A stretch of DNA of 64,000 nucleotides from Marinisporobacter balticus (lineage in GTDB: Bacteria; Bacillota; Clostridia; Peptostreptococcales; Thermotaleaceae). The notes beneath the pieces are model-generated. The model made no database searches, was not told where the DNA came from, and worked only from the letters and a program-made list of their open reading frames with translations. The position numbers were made by a program, and so were the translations under genes. Positions within the stretch are counted from its first letter, which is position 1, and every line of letters begins with the position of its first letter. The stretch lies in NCBI RefSeq assembly GCF_004345705.1, contig NZ_SLWV01000003.1, positions 1 through 64,000 of the forward strand. The letters run 5' to 3'. Shown piece after piece: positions 41,861 through 50,844 of this stretch.

Positions 41861-41889
41861 TTGATTTATGAAATAAAATAATATATACT
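41861..41889 (+). promoter_or_regulatory. Promoter of the fapR-plsX-fab cluster
   Basis: TTGATT (41861-41866), 17 bases, TATACT (41884-41889). The FapR-like operator starts 6 bases downstream, over the expected transcription start. Confidence 0.75.
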
Positions 41890-41894
41890 AATTA

Positions 41895-41911
41895 TTAATA
41901 GCAGGTACTAA
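41895..41911 (+). promoter_or_regulatory. FapR operator
   Basis: TTAATAGCAGGTACTAA is a 17-bp imperfect palindrome close to the FapR consensus (TTAGTACC-n-GGTACTAA); the right half-site is perfect. Its position over the start site would let FapR block transcription, with malonyl-CoA relieving repression, so the cluster is probably autoregulated. Confidence 0.8.
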
Positions 41912-41938
41912 ATACAAGTGCTAAAAGAGGTGGAAACA

Positions 41939-42505
41939 ATGCCTAATAAGAAAAAACTAAAAAAAGTGAGGCAATCAGAATTATTAGAAAAGATAGAGAC
42001 TAAACCTTTTGTTACAGATGAAGAACTGAGTGAACATTTTCATGTTAGCATACAAACCATACGGTTAGATAGATTAGAACTAGGAATTCCTGAATTAAGA
42101 GAAAGAATTAAAAATGTTGCGCAGAAAAATTATTCTAAGGTTATAAGTTTAGGAAAATCAGAAATAATTGGTGAACTGATTGATTTAAATCTTAATCAAA
42201 GTGGTATTTCTATACTGCAAACGACACAAGAAATGGCTTTTAAGAGAACAAAAGTTGTGAGAGGTCATCTTATATTTTCAGTGGCTGAATCTCTAGCAAT
42301 GGCTGTAATCAATGCAAAGGTTGCACTTACAGGTGTTGCAAATATGAAATACAAAACACCTGTTTTGCTAGGAGAAAAATTAGTAGCAAAAGCAGAAGTT
42401 GTAAAGATTAGAGGAAATAAATATTTTGTACATGTGAAAATATATGTAAAAAGTGAACAAGTTTTTAGAGGGAAATTTATTCTTGTATCTATAGAGGAAG
42501 AATAA
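41939..42505 (+). CDS. fapR: Fatty acid and phospholipid biosynthesis repressor FapR
   Basis: FapR represses lipid synthesis genes and is released by malonyl-CoA. The 188-residue protein has an N-terminal DeoR-like helix-turn-helix (residues about 5-50, with ELSEHFHVSIQTIRLDRLEL) and a C-terminal hot-dog domain that binds malonyl-CoA (HLIFSVAESLAMAVINAKVA, YKTPVLLGEKLVAKAEV). The ATG at 41939 follows AGAGGTGG by 7 bases; the in-frame GTG at 41918 lacks such a site. It is the first gene of the fab cluster and has a FapR-type operator in its own promoter. Confidence 0.95.
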   Translation: MPNKKKLKKVRQSELLEKIETKPFVTDEELSEHFHVSIQTIRLDRLELGIPELRERIKNVAQKNYSKVISLGKSEIIGELIDLNLNQSGISILQTTQEMAFKRTKVVRGHLIFSVAESLAMAVINAKVALTGVANMKYKTPVLLGEKLVAKAEVVKIRGNKYFVHVKIYVKSEQVFRGKFILVSIEEE

Positions 42506-42517
42506 GAGGTGATTATT

Positions 42518-43534
42518 GTGAGAATAGCAGTCGATGGAATGGGTGGGGATCATGCACCAAAAGAGGTTGTTAAAGGTTGTCTTGACGCAATAAATGAACT
42601 AGATGTGGAAATCTTTTTGACAGGACAAAAAGAAAAATTAGAGGAAGCTTTAAAAGGATACAATTTTGATCATACTAAGTTACATATTATACATGCATCA
42701 GAAATTATAACCAATGAAGACAAACCTGTACAGGCCGTAAAACAGAAAAAAGATGCATCTATGATTGTAGGATTAAACCTTTTGAAAAATGGGGAAGTGG
42801 ATGCTTTTATTTCTGCTGGAAATACAGGAGCACTCCTTGCTGGAAGCTTATTTAGATTAGGAAGAATTAAAGGGGTAGATAGACCAGCTATTGCTTCAGT
42901 ATATCCAACGTCTAAAGGGATTTCGTTATTGGTAGATGCAGGAGCAAATGCTGAGTGTAAATCTAGAAATCTCCTTGAATTTGGACTGATGGGTTCTGTT
43001 TATACTGATAAGGTGTTAGGAAAGGAAAATCCTTCTATAGGATTGGTTAATATCGGAACAGAACCAGGAAAAGGTACACCGCTAGTTAAAGAATCTTTTG
43101 AATTGTTTTCAAAAACAGATTTTAATTTTTATGGAAATGTGGAAGCAAGGGATCTTCCAAATGGTATTGTGGATGTAATTGTATGTGATGGATTTGTAGG
43201 AAATGTGATTCTAAAACTTACCGAAGGTGTAGGGATGACAATCATGTCCATGCTTAAAGAAATACTTACAAAAAATACGAAAAATAAACTGGCAGCATTA
43301 CTCCTCAAAGCATCGCTTAAAGCATTTAAAAAAAATCTTGATTATACTGAATATGGAGGTGCGCCACTTTTAGGCGTGAAAGGGGCTGTGATTAAAGCCC
43401 ATGGAAGTTCTAATGCAAAAGCCATAAAAAATGCAATTAAACAAGCGAAAGTTTTTGTGGAAAGAGAAGTTGTGAGCGTAATAAATAAGGAAATCAATAG
43501 AATAGGAGATGAAGAAAATGGGGAACCAACTTAG
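42518..43534 (+). CDS. plsX: Phosphate acyltransferase PlsX
   Basis: PlsX converts acyl-ACP to acyl-phosphate, the donor used by PlsY to acylate glycerol-3-phosphate. The 338-residue protein starts MRIAVDGMGGDHAP, and has SAGNTGALLAGSL, ALLVDAGANAE-like (SLLVDAGANAECK), NIGTEPGKG and VCDGFVGNVILKLTEG, all PlsX hallmarks. The GTG at 42518 lies 6-7 bases after AGAGGTG. Its 3' end overlaps fabH by 17 bases. The glycerol-3-phosphate needed downstream would normally be made by GpsA, which is broken in this window. Confidence 0.95.
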   Translation: MRIAVDGMGGDHAPKEVVKGCLDAINELDVEIFLTGQKEKLEEALKGYNFDHTKLHIIHASEIITNEDKPVQAVKQKKDASMIVGLNLLKNGEVDAFISAGNTGALLAGSLFRLGRIKGVDRPAIASVYPTSKGISLLVDAGANAECKSRNLLEFGLMGSVYTDKVLGKENPSIGLVNIGTEPGKGTPLVKESFELFSKTDFNFYGNVEARDLPNGIVDVIVCDGFVGNVILKLTEGVGMTIMSMLKEILTKNTKNKLAALLLKASLKAFKKNLDYTEYGGAPLLGVKGAVIKAHGSSNAKAIKNAIKQAKVFVEREVVSVINKEINRIGDEENGEPT

Positions 43535-44516
43535 ACCAGTAGGCATATTAGGAACAGGAAGTTATTTGCCAGAAAAAATCATTACAAATCATGATATTGA
43601 AAAAATGGTAGATACATCTGATGAATGGATTGTTACAAGAACGGGGATTAAAGAAAGGCGTATTGCGGATAAAGACACAGCTACTTCTGATTTAGCTACA
43701 AAAGCAGCCTTAAAAGCTTTAGAGGATGCGAATGTTTCAGCAGAAGAAATTGATTTAATTATCTTAGCTACACTTACACCAGATATGTTGATTCCTGCAA
43801 CAGCTTGTATTGTGCAAAATAATATTGGTGCAAAAAATGCAGCGGCTTTTGACTTAGAGGCAGGATGTTCAGGTTTTATATATAGTTTAACGGTTGGGAA
43901 ACAATTCATTGCTACAGGTATGTATAAAAAAGTTTTAGTAATTGGTGCTGAGGTGCTATCGAAATTTGTTGATTGGAGTGACCGTAATACTTGTGTATTA
44001 TTCGGAGATGGTGCTGGTGCAGTAGTATTAGGTGAAACAAAAGAAGGCATGGGAATGCTTTCAGAGCATATGGGCGCAAATGGAGAAGGTGGGAAATTCT
44101 TAAACATTCCAGCTGGTGGATCGAAGATCCCATTATCTGTTAGTAGCATTGAAGAAAGACTTAACTACATCAAAATGGATGGCAGTGAAGTGTTTAAGTT
44201 TGCTGTTAGAGCCATGCATAAAGCTTCTTTAGAAGCACTAAAATTAAGTGGGCATGATATTGAAGATATAGATTACCTTGTACCACATCAGGCGAATACA
44301 AGAATTATAAACTCAGCTATGAAAAAATTAAAATTAGATATAGAAAAAGTATATGTAAATTTAGATAAAGTGGCAAATACATCGGCAGCTTCAGTACCCA
44401 TTGCATTAGATGAAGCTATAAAGCAAGGTGCAATTAAAAAAGGTGATTTAGTATTATTGGTAGGATTTGGTGCGGGACTTACTTGGGGAGCAAGTGTAAT
44501 TAGATGGAATAAATAG
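43518..44516 (+). CDS. fabH: 3-oxoacyl-ACP synthase III
   Basis: FabH condenses a short acyl-CoA with malonyl-ACP to start fatty acid synthesis. The 332-residue thiolase-fold enzyme has catalytic C117 in DLEAGCSGFIY, the His of VPHQANTRII (about 258) and the Asn of KVANTSAASVP (about 288). TSDEWIVTRTGIKERR is another signature. The ATG at 43518 is 9 bases after AGGAG; the in-frame ATG at 43509 is too close. It overlaps plsX. Confidence 0.96.
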   Translation: MGNQLRPVGILGTGSYLPEKIITNHDIEKMVDTSDEWIVTRTGIKERRIADKDTATSDLATKAALKALEDANVSAEEIDLIILATLTPDMLIPATACIVQNNIGAKNAAAFDLEAGCSGFIYSLTVGKQFIATGMYKKVLVIGAEVLSKFVDWSDRNTCVLFGDGAGAVVLGETKEGMGMLSEHMGANGEGGKFLNIPAGGSKIPLSVSSIEERLNYIKMDGSEVFKFAVRAMHKASLEALKLSGHDIEDIDYLVPHQANTRIINSAMKKLKLDIEKVYVNLDKVANTSAASVPIALDEAIKQGAIKKGDLVLLVGFGAGLTWGASVIRWNK

Positions 44517-44537
44517 TTTGCTTAAAGGGGTGCGTGT

Positions 44538-45482
44538 ATGACTGATTCAAATTTGTGTAAATTATTAAATATAAAATATCCGATTATTCAGGGAGCTATG
44601 GCGTGGATTTCTACGGCAGAACTTGCCGCAGCAGTTTCTAATGCAGGGGGACTTGGGATTATTGCTGCAGGAAATGCGCCTGCTGAGATCATAAAAAAGG
44701 AAGTAGAAAAAATAAAAACTTTAACGGATAAGCCTTATGGGATGAATGTAATGCTTTTATCACCCTATGTTGATGAAATAATGGATCTAGTTATTTCAGA
44801 AAAAATCCCTGTGATTACGACTGGAGCTGGAAATCCAGGGAAATATATGATAGCTCTAAAAAATATAAATACAAAAGTGATCCCTGTAGTCCCTTCAGTA
44901 GCGCTTGCAAAAAGGGTAGAGAAAGCTGGGGCAGATGCAGTGATTGTTGAAGGAACAGAAGCTGGAGGACATATAGGAGAATTGACCACAATGGTACTGG
45001 TACCTCAAGTAGCAGATGTAGTGAAAATTCCAGTGATTGCTGCAGGCGGTGTTGCAGATGGAAGAGGTATGCTAGCAGTTTTTTCACTAGGCGCACAAGG
45101 GGTTCAAGTAGGGACTAGATTTGTATGTTCAAAAGAGTGTGGAGTGCATGATAAATATAAAGAAATGATTTTAAAAGCAAAAGATCGGGATACTGTTGTG
45201 ACAGGGAGAAGTACAGGACATCCTGTTCGCGTTATGAAAAATAAATTATCCAAGGAATTTGATAAATTAGAAAAATCAGGTGTAAGCATGGAGGAATTAG
45301 AAAAATTAGGTGCAGGGAAGCTAAAAAATGCTGCTGTTGATGGAGATATTGAAAATGGGTCTGTTATGTCAGGGCAAATTGCAGGTCTTGTAAATGATAT
45401 AAAGAGTTGTAAAGAAATTATTGATGAAATGATGCACCATACAGCACAAACCTATCAATCAATAAAATATTTATGGAAATAA
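44538..45482 (+). CDS. fabK: Enoyl-ACP reductase II (FabK)
   Basis: FabK is the FMN-dependent enoyl-ACP reductase that completes each elongation cycle and is insensitive to triclosan, unlike FabI. The 314-residue TIM barrel has YPIIQGAMAWISTAELAAAV and NAGGLGIIAAGNAP near the N-terminus, VEGTEAGGHIGE, AAGGVADGRG (FMN phosphate site) and GVQVGTRFVCSKEC. No fabI is seen in the window, so FabK is probably the main reductase. AAGGGGTG precedes the ATG. Confidence 0.95.
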   Translation: MTDSNLCKLLNIKYPIIQGAMAWISTAELAAAVSNAGGLGIIAAGNAPAEIIKKEVEKIKTLTDKPYGMNVMLLSPYVDEIMDLVISEKIPVITTGAGNPGKYMIALKNINTKVIPVVPSVALAKRVEKAGADAVIVEGTEAGGHIGELTTMVLVPQVADVVKIPVIAAGGVADGRGMLAVFSLGAQGVQVGTRFVCSKECGVHDKYKEMILKAKDRDTVVTGRSTGHPVRVMKNKLSKEFDKLEKSGVSMEELEKLGAGKLKNAAVDGDIENGSVMSGQIAGLVNDIKSCKEIIDEMMHHTAQTYQSIKYLWK

Positions 45483-45494
45483 GGAGTGAAGAAA

Positions 45495-46442
45495 ATGTCG
45501 AGAATTGCTTTTGTATTCCCAGGACAAGGCGCTCAATATGTGGGAATGGGAAAAGATATTGTGGAAAAATTTGAAATAGCAAATAAAATATTTGAAGAGG
45601 CAAGTGAAGCAATTGGTTATGATATGAAAAAAATGTGTTTTGAAGGACCAGAAGAAGATTTAAAGAAAACAGAAAATACGCAGCCAGCAATCCTTACTAC
45701 ATGCATTGCGATTGCAAAAGTACTTGAGGAAAAGGGAATAAAAGCAGACTTAAGTGCAGGACTGAGCTTAGGAGAATATGCTTCTCTTGTTATTTCTAAA
45801 GGCATAGATTTTAAAGATGCAGTTGCTCTTGTGAAGAAAAGAGGAAAGTATATGCAAGAAGCTGTTCCACTAGGGGTAGGCACAATGGCTGCAATTTTAG
45901 GGATGCAAAGAGAAGATCTAGAAAAAGCATTAGAAAAAGCAAGCGAATTTGGTGTTGTGGAAGCGGCGAATTTTAATAGTCCAGGACAGATTGTTATATC
46001 AGGTGAAGTAGCTGGTGTTGAGAAAGCGTGTGAATTTGCAAAGGGAATAGGTGCAAAAAAAGCAGTAATCCTTCCAGTAAGTGCTCCTTTTCATTGTTCA
46101 ATGCTTGTGCCTGCTGGAGAAAAACTGGCACTAGAACTAGAAAATGTAATCATTAATGATTTAGAAATACCAGTGATTGCAAATGCCAATGCAGATTATT
46201 ATAAAGACAAATCAGAAGTAATAGATTTACTCGTAAAACAAGTTAGCCATTCTGTTTTATGGGAAGATAGTGTGATTCGAATGCTTGAAGATGGCATAGA
46301 CACTTTTATAGAAATTGGACCGGGTAAATCTTTAAGCCAATTTATTAAAAAGATCAGTAAACAACAAGAGAAAAGCGTAGCCATTTATAATGTGGAAAGC
46401 AGTGAATCTGTAGAAAACTTAATGGTGAATCTATCAAATTAG
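45495..46442 (+). CDS. fabD: Malonyl-CoA:ACP transacylase
   Basis: FabD moves malonyl groups from CoA to acyl carrier protein. The 315-residue protein starts MSRIAFVFPGQGAQYVGMG; the nucleophile is S91 in GLSLGEYA, and the catalytic His lies in SAPFHCSM (about residue 202). QPAILTTCIA is also conserved. The ATG at 45495 follows AAGGAGTG; an in-frame GTG at 45486 overlaps that site. It lies between fabK and fabG, the usual Firmicutes order. Confidence 0.96.
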   Translation: MSRIAFVFPGQGAQYVGMGKDIVEKFEIANKIFEEASEAIGYDMKKMCFEGPEEDLKKTENTQPAILTTCIAIAKVLEEKGIKADLSAGLSLGEYASLVISKGIDFKDAVALVKKRGKYMQEAVPLGVGTMAAILGMQREDLEKALEKASEFGVVEAANFNSPGQIVISGEVAGVEKACEFAKGIGAKKAVILPVSAPFHCSMLVPAGEKLALELENVIINDLEIPVIANANADYYKDKSEVIDLLVKQVSHSVLWEDSVIRMLEDGIDTFIEIGPGKSLSQFIKKISKQQEKSVAIYNVESSESVENLMVNLSN

Positions 46443-46457
46443 TAGGAGGTGTAATCA

Positions 46458-47201
46458 ATGAATTTGACTGGAAAAACTGCTATTGTTACAGGGGGGTCTA
46501 GAGGGATAGGAAAAGCCATCGCTTTGAAATTGGCAGACTTAGGAGCCAATGTTGTAGTAAACTATACAAGTAGTCCCCAAAAGGCTGAGGAAGTTGTAAA
46601 GATGATAAAAGATATGGGAAGAGACGCCATTGCATTAAAAGCAGATGTTTCTAATAGTGAGCAAGTGCAAGAATTTATTAAGGGAATTGAGAAGCAATTT
46701 GGAAGTATTGATATATTAGTAAATAATGCAGGGATCACGCGTGATGGTTTGCTTATGAAAATGAAAGAAGAAGATTGGGATCAAGTAATGGCGATAAATC
46801 TAAAAGGTACATATAACTGCACAAAGGCAGTAACAAGAAAAATGATGAAACAAAGAAGTGGAAAAATTGTGAACGTAGCATCTGTTGTAGGAGTAACAGG
46901 AAACGGCGGTCAAGCAAATTATGCAGCGTCTAAAGCAGGTATAATTGGGTTTACAAAATCTATCGCAAAAGAATTAGGATCAAGAGGAATTAATGTAAAT
47001 GCGATCGCTCCAGGATTTATTCAAACAGATATGACGGATATTTTATCTGATGAAGTGAAAAAAGGAATTATGGAGCAAATACCAATGAAAGAATTAGGAA
47101 TGCCAGAAGATGTTGCCAATGTTGTTGCATTTTTATGTTCAGATAAAGCAAGATATGTTACAGGGCAAGTGATTCATATAGATGGTGGAATGGCAATGTA
47201 G
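46458..47201 (+). CDS. fabG: 3-oxoacyl-ACP reductase
   Basis: FabG is the NADPH-dependent short-chain dehydrogenase that reduces 3-oxoacyl-ACP. The 247 residues contain the cofactor motif TGGSRGIG (11-18), NNAGITRDGLLMKMKEEDWD, the active-site YAASKAG (Tyr and Lys) and the FabG-typical C-terminus RYVTGQVIHIDGGMAM. GTAGGAGG is upstream of the ATG. It follows fabD by 15 bases and precedes acpP. Confidence 0.97.
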   Translation: MNLTGKTAIVTGGSRGIGKAIALKLADLGANVVVNYTSSPQKAEEVVKMIKDMGRDAIALKADVSNSEQVQEFIKGIEKQFGSIDILVNNAGITRDGLLMKMKEEDWDQVMAINLKGTYNCTKAVTRKMMKQRSGKIVNVASVVGVTGNGGQANYAASKAGIIGFTKSIAKELGSRGINVNAIAPGFIQTDMTDILSDEVKKGIMEQIPMKELGMPEDVANVVAFLCSDKARYVTGQVIHIDGGMAM

Positions 47202-47229
47202 CCCTTAATCGAGAGGAGGTGAATAGAGG

Positions 47230-47457
47230 ATGTTTGAAAAAATTGTTGAAATTGTGGTGGACCAATTAGGTTTAGATAATGCAGATCATATTACCCCTAA
47301 GACTTCATTGATGAAGGATCTAGAGGCAGATTCATTAGATGCTGTAGAAATTATTATGGCCTTAGAAGATGAATTTGACATAGAGATTCCAGATGAAGAG
47401 GCGGAAAAATTCAAAAATATTGGTGATATTACAAAATATATTAAAGAAAATAAGTAA
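47230..47457 (+). CDS. acpP: Acyl carrier protein
   Basis: A 75-residue acidic four-helix carrier protein. The phosphopantetheine attachment site is S35 in ADSLDAVEIIMALEDEFDI. It shuttles acyl chains between the Fab enzymes encoded around it. The strong ribosome binding site GAGAGGAGGTG fits high expression. It is followed by a GC-rich perfect hairpin before fabF. Confidence 0.97.
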   Translation: MFEKIVEIVVDQLGLDNADHITPKTSLMKDLEADSLDAVEIIMALEDEFDIEIPDEEAEKFKNIGDITKYIKENK

Positions 47458-47463
47458 GTTTCA

Positions 47464-47488
47464 TTCGTCCCGAACGATTCGGGACGAA
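47464..47488 (+). other. GC-rich perfect hairpin between acpP and fabF
   Basis: TTCGTCCCGAA (47464-47474) pairs perfectly with TTCGGGACGAA (47478-47488) around CGA. The stem is unusually GC-rich for this genome and has no T-run, so it is more likely an mRNA-stabilising or processing structure, or a partial attenuator that lets acpP be made in excess over fabF, than a full terminator. Confidence 0.75.
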
Positions 47489-47555
47489 ATTAGACATTCA
47501 TAAAATGAAATCATTTTTATATAGATGGTAATGAATAAAAGGGGAGGTTTTTAAC

Positions 47556-48791
47556 TTGAAGAGAAGAGTAGTTGTTACAGGAATTGGAGCTATTACTCCT
47601 ATCGGTATTGGAAAAGAAAACTTTTTTAATGCGCTAAAGACAGGAGAATGTGGGATAGACACGATATCAAGATTTGATGCAACCGATTTTAATACACAAA
47701 TTGCTGCAGAAGTGAAGGATTTTGATCCAACAGATTATATTGATAAAAAAGAAGCAAAGAGAATGGACCGCTTTACACAGTTTGGTGTTGCGGCGAGTAA
47801 ATTAGCAATAGAAGATGCAGCCCTTGACTTAGAAAAAATCAATAAAGATCGATTCGGGGTAGTAATAGGTTCTGGAATCGGTGGGCTTGAAACACTAGAA
47901 AATGAACATAAAAAATTAATTAATAAGGGACCTGGTAGAGTGAGTCCATTTTTTATCCCAATGATGATTGGGAATATGGCTGCTGGAAGAATATCTATAG
48001 CTTTTGGTGCAAAGGGTCCAAATACAACTGTAGTAACAGCATGTGCTTCGTCAACGAATGCAATTGGGGATGCATTTAAGATTCTCCAAAGAGGCGATGC
48101 AGATATTATGATTACGGGTGGAACAGAAGCTTCTATTACACCAAGTGCAGTTGCAGGCTTTTGCTCAATGAAGGCGATGTCAACAAGAAATAATGATCCT
48201 AAAGCTGCAAGCCGTCCTTTTGATAAAGATAGAGATGGTTTTATAATGGGAGAGGGATCAGGAATGCTTATACTTGAGGAATTAGAACATGCACTTGCCC
48301 GTGGGGCGCACATCTATGCAGAAATGGTAGGGTATGGTATGAGCGCAGATGCGTATCATATTACATCTCCTGCTCCTGGTGGAGAAGGTGCTGCAATGTC
48401 TATGAAACATGCTATAAAAGATGCAAATATTACACCAGAGGATATAGATTATATTAATGCGCATGGTACATCAACACCATTAAATGATAAATTTGAGAGC
48501 ATGGCAATAAAATCTGCTTTTGGAGAACATGCATATAAATTGTCTGTAAGTTCTACAAAATCAATGACAGGACATCTCTTAGGTGCTGCAGGTGGCATAG
48601 AAGCGATTGTGTGTACTTTAGCTTTAATGGAGGATTATATACCACCTACTATCAATTATACAACACCAGATCCAGAGTGTGATTTAGATTATACGCCAAA
48701 TAAAGGAAGCAAAAAAGTGGTAAACTATGCTTTATCTAATTCGTTAGGTTTTGGTGGACATAACGCGTCTATTATATTAAAAAAATATTAA
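47556..48791 (+). CDS. fabF: 3-oxoacyl-ACP synthase II
   Basis: FabF performs the elongation condensations. The 411-residue enzyme has catalytic C163 (TACASSTNAI), H303 (NAHGTST) and H340 (TGHLLGAAGG), and KSMTGH upstream of the last. The protein starts MKRRVVVTGIGAITPIG from a TTG codon, after AGGGGAGG. It ends the fab cluster; fabZ and the acetyl-CoA carboxylase genes (accABCD), often in or near such clusters, are not present here. Confidence 0.96.
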   Translation: MKRRVVVTGIGAITPIGIGKENFFNALKTGECGIDTISRFDATDFNTQIAAEVKDFDPTDYIDKKEAKRMDRFTQFGVAASKLAIEDAALDLEKINKDRFGVVIGSGIGGLETLENEHKKLINKGPGRVSPFFIPMMIGNMAAGRISIAFGAKGPNTTVVTACASSTNAIGDAFKILQRGDADIMITGGTEASITPSAVAGFCSMKAMSTRNNDPKAASRPFDKDRDGFIMGEGSGMLILEELEHALARGAHIYAEMVGYGMSADAYHITSPAPGGEGAAMSMKHAIKDANITPEDIDYINAHGTSTPLNDKFESMAIKSAFGEHAYKLSVSSTKSMTGHLLGAAGGIEAIVCTLALMEDYIPPTINYTTPDPECDLDYTPNKGSKKVVNYALSNSLGFGGHNASIILKKY

Positions 48792-48799
48792 AAATCATT

Positions 48800-48836
48800 A
48801 GGAAGTCTGAATAGGGCTTCCTATTATTCTATTATT
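48800..48836 (+). terminator. Terminator after fabF
   Basis: AGGAAGTC (48800-48807) pairs with GGCTTCCT (48815-48822, one G-T pair), followed by ATTATTCTATTATT. Confidence 0.65.
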
Positions 48837-48947
48837 CATAACCTTTTTGTTTATGCCTAAATCAGAACTTTTAAAATACATGGAAAAAGTGTACAATAAA
48901 TAATGAGCATAAATACCACGAAGGTATAAATTTAAAGGAGGAAGTAC

Positions 48948-49658
48948 ATGTATATTGAAAACAGGGATAGGAAAAAAGAACTAAAGGCGTTTATGGAAAA
49001 ATTACAATATACCTTTGAAAATATTGATTTATTAAACGAAGGATTAACCCATAGTTCATATGCCAATGAGAATAGAAAAAGAAATATGAAATATAATGAA
49101 CGATTAGAGTTTTTGGGAGATTCAGTATTAAGTATTGTGATCAGTGATTATTTGTATAATCATTTATCTACGTTACAAGAAGGGGAATTAACAAAAATTC
49201 GTGCAAGTATTGTATGTGAGCCGTCGTTAGCAAATTGCTCTGTAGCTATGAACATGGGGAAATATCTTTTATTAGGAAAAGGAGAAGAAGTAACAGGAGG
49301 AAGAGATAGAGTTTCTATCCTTGCAGATGCTTTTGAATCCATTATTGGTGCTATTTATTTAGATGGTGGGCTTAACAAAGCAAGACAGTTTGTTTTAAAA
49401 AGCTTAGAAAATACTATAGTTAATGCGATTGAAGGGAAAGTCTTTAAGGATTATAAAACACACCTGCAAGAAGTTATTCAAAGCATGAATACGGAAAAAA
49501 TCATGTATGAAGTAGTAAATGAAGAAGGACCAGACCATAACAAGGTTTTCCATGTGCATGTAAAGATAGGAAGTCATGTTGCAGGATGCGGGTCAGGAAA
49601 GAGTAAAAAAGAAGCAGAACAAAATGCAGCAAAAGAAGCATTAAAGAAGGTGATTTAA
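48948..49658 (+). CDS. rnc: Ribonuclease III
   Basis: RNase III cuts double-stranded RNA in rRNA precursors and other transcripts. The 236-residue protein has the catalytic signature NERLEFLGDSVLS (about residues 43-55), a second acidic site in LADAFESIIGAIYLDGG, and a C-terminal double-stranded RNA-binding domain (from about residue 165, with the end GKSKKEAEQNAAKEALKKVI). AAAGGAGGAAG precedes the ATG. The order rnc-smc-ftsY is conserved; here a radical SAM gene lies between rnc and smc. Confidence 0.96.
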   Translation: MYIENRDRKKELKAFMEKLQYTFENIDLLNEGLTHSSYANENRKRNMKYNERLEFLGDSVLSIVISDYLYNHLSTLQEGELTKIRASIVCEPSLANCSVAMNMGKYLLLGKGEEVTGGRDRVSILADAFESIIGAIYLDGGLNKARQFVLKSLENTIVNAIEGKVFKDYKTHLQEVIQSMNTEKIMYEVVNEEGPDHNKVFHVHVKIGSHVAGCGSGKSKKEAEQNAAKEALKKVI

Positions 49659-49659
49659 A

Positions 49660-50739
49660 ATGCCAAAGGCGCATTATATTATTCCTATCTTTGTTCCTCA
49701 TAAAGGTTGTCCATTTGATTGTGTATTTTGTAATCAAAAAAAGATTACAGGATTAAGCACAGATATTACACCAAAAGAAGTAGAATTTCAGATTGAAGAA
49801 TACGTAGCTACTATAGGGGATGTTGAGAAGAAACATGTAGAAATAGCGTTTTTTGGAGGAAGTTTTACAGGGATTGAGAAACACAAGCAGGAAGAACTTT
49901 TGACCATTGCTTCAAAATGGAAAAAAAGAGGCATGATAAAAGATATTCGATTATCAACGAGACCTGATTATATCAATGTATCTATTATGGAATTTTTAAA
50001 AAGTTTTGGGGTAACCATTGTAGAACTAGGGGTTCAATCTATGGACAATGAAGTGCTCATAAAGAGTGATAGAGGGCATACTGAAGAAGCTGTAATGAAT
50101 GCGGTAAAGATCATGCGGCAATTTGATGTGAAAATAGGACTGCAAATGATGATTGGCTTACCAGGGGATCATTTGCAAAAAACAAATTGTACGGTTGACA
50201 AGATTATTGCCTTATCACCTGACTTTGTAAGAATATACCCTACGCTAGTGGTAAGAGATACTTACTTAGAAAAAATGTATTTAGAAGGGAAATATAAACC
50301 CTTATCTGTAAAAGATGCAACAGATATTTCTAAAGGGCTATTATTGAAGTTTCTTAAAAAAGAAATACCTGTTATAAGAATAGGATTACAGCCTACTGAA
50401 AATATTTTGCTAGGGAAAGAAGTGATTGCAGGCCCTTTTCATCCTTCTTTTAGACAATTGGTGGAATCAGAAATCTTTAAAGATATGTTAGACTATTTAT
50501 TCTCAAAACATGAGATTCAAAATAGATCATGGCTTGAATTACAAGTAAATGATCGAACTATTTCAAGTTTAGTAGGTCATAAAAAAACAAATATGGATTT
50601 TATTAAAAATAAATATAAAATAAAAAGAATAAAGATTTCGAGGAATAATCGCTTAGAAAATGGAAAAATGAAAGTAAGCAATGAAAGTGAAGAGATGCTA
50701 AGCTTTAGCATGAAACAATATGCTGATAATGTAATTTAA
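49660..50739 (+). CDS. Elp3-like radical SAM protein
   Basis: The 359-residue protein has the radical SAM cluster motif C17-x3-C21-x2-C24 (GCPFDCVFCNQ) in an N-terminal barrel, followed by FFGGSFTGIE, LSTRPDYI and VELGVQSMDNEVL. These match the radical SAM domain of Elongator protein 3, but there is no C-terminal acetyltransferase domain. Clostridial genomes often carry this gene between rnc and smc; whether it modifies tRNA is unknown. It starts 1 base after rnc. The C-terminal third is divergent. Confidence 0.88.
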   Translation: MPKAHYIIPIFVPHKGCPFDCVFCNQKKITGLSTDITPKEVEFQIEEYVATIGDVEKKHVEIAFFGGSFTGIEKHKQEELLTIASKWKKRGMIKDIRLSTRPDYINVSIMEFLKSFGVTIVELGVQSMDNEVLIKSDRGHTEEAVMNAVKIMRQFDVKIGLQMMIGLPGDHLQKTNCTVDKIIALSPDFVRIYPTLVVRDTYLEKMYLEGKYKPLSVKDATDISKGLLLKFLKKEIPVIRIGLQPTENILLGKEVIAGPFHPSFRQLVESEIFKDMLDYLFSKHEIQNRSWLELQVNDRTISSLVGHKKTNMDFIKNKYKIKRIKISRNNRLENGKMKVSNESEEMLSFSMKQYADNVI

Positions 50740-50844
50740 AATATATCTAATAGGAAGATAGCTTTTAAATTGCATTGTGAATTGAGCTATATTTGTATAG
50801 GATAAAATGATTAGAAGAGATAAATAAAGAAGAGGTGTTTTCAT

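Noticed and set aside
43589..44149. 186-codon minus-strand ORF
   Set aside because: It lies wholly inside fabH on the opposite strand; its translation has no domain signal and no ribosome binding site.
47735..48313. 192-codon minus-strand ORF
   Set aside because: It is the antisense shadow of fabF; composition is biased to Ser, Pro and Ala as expected from the reverse of a real coding frame.
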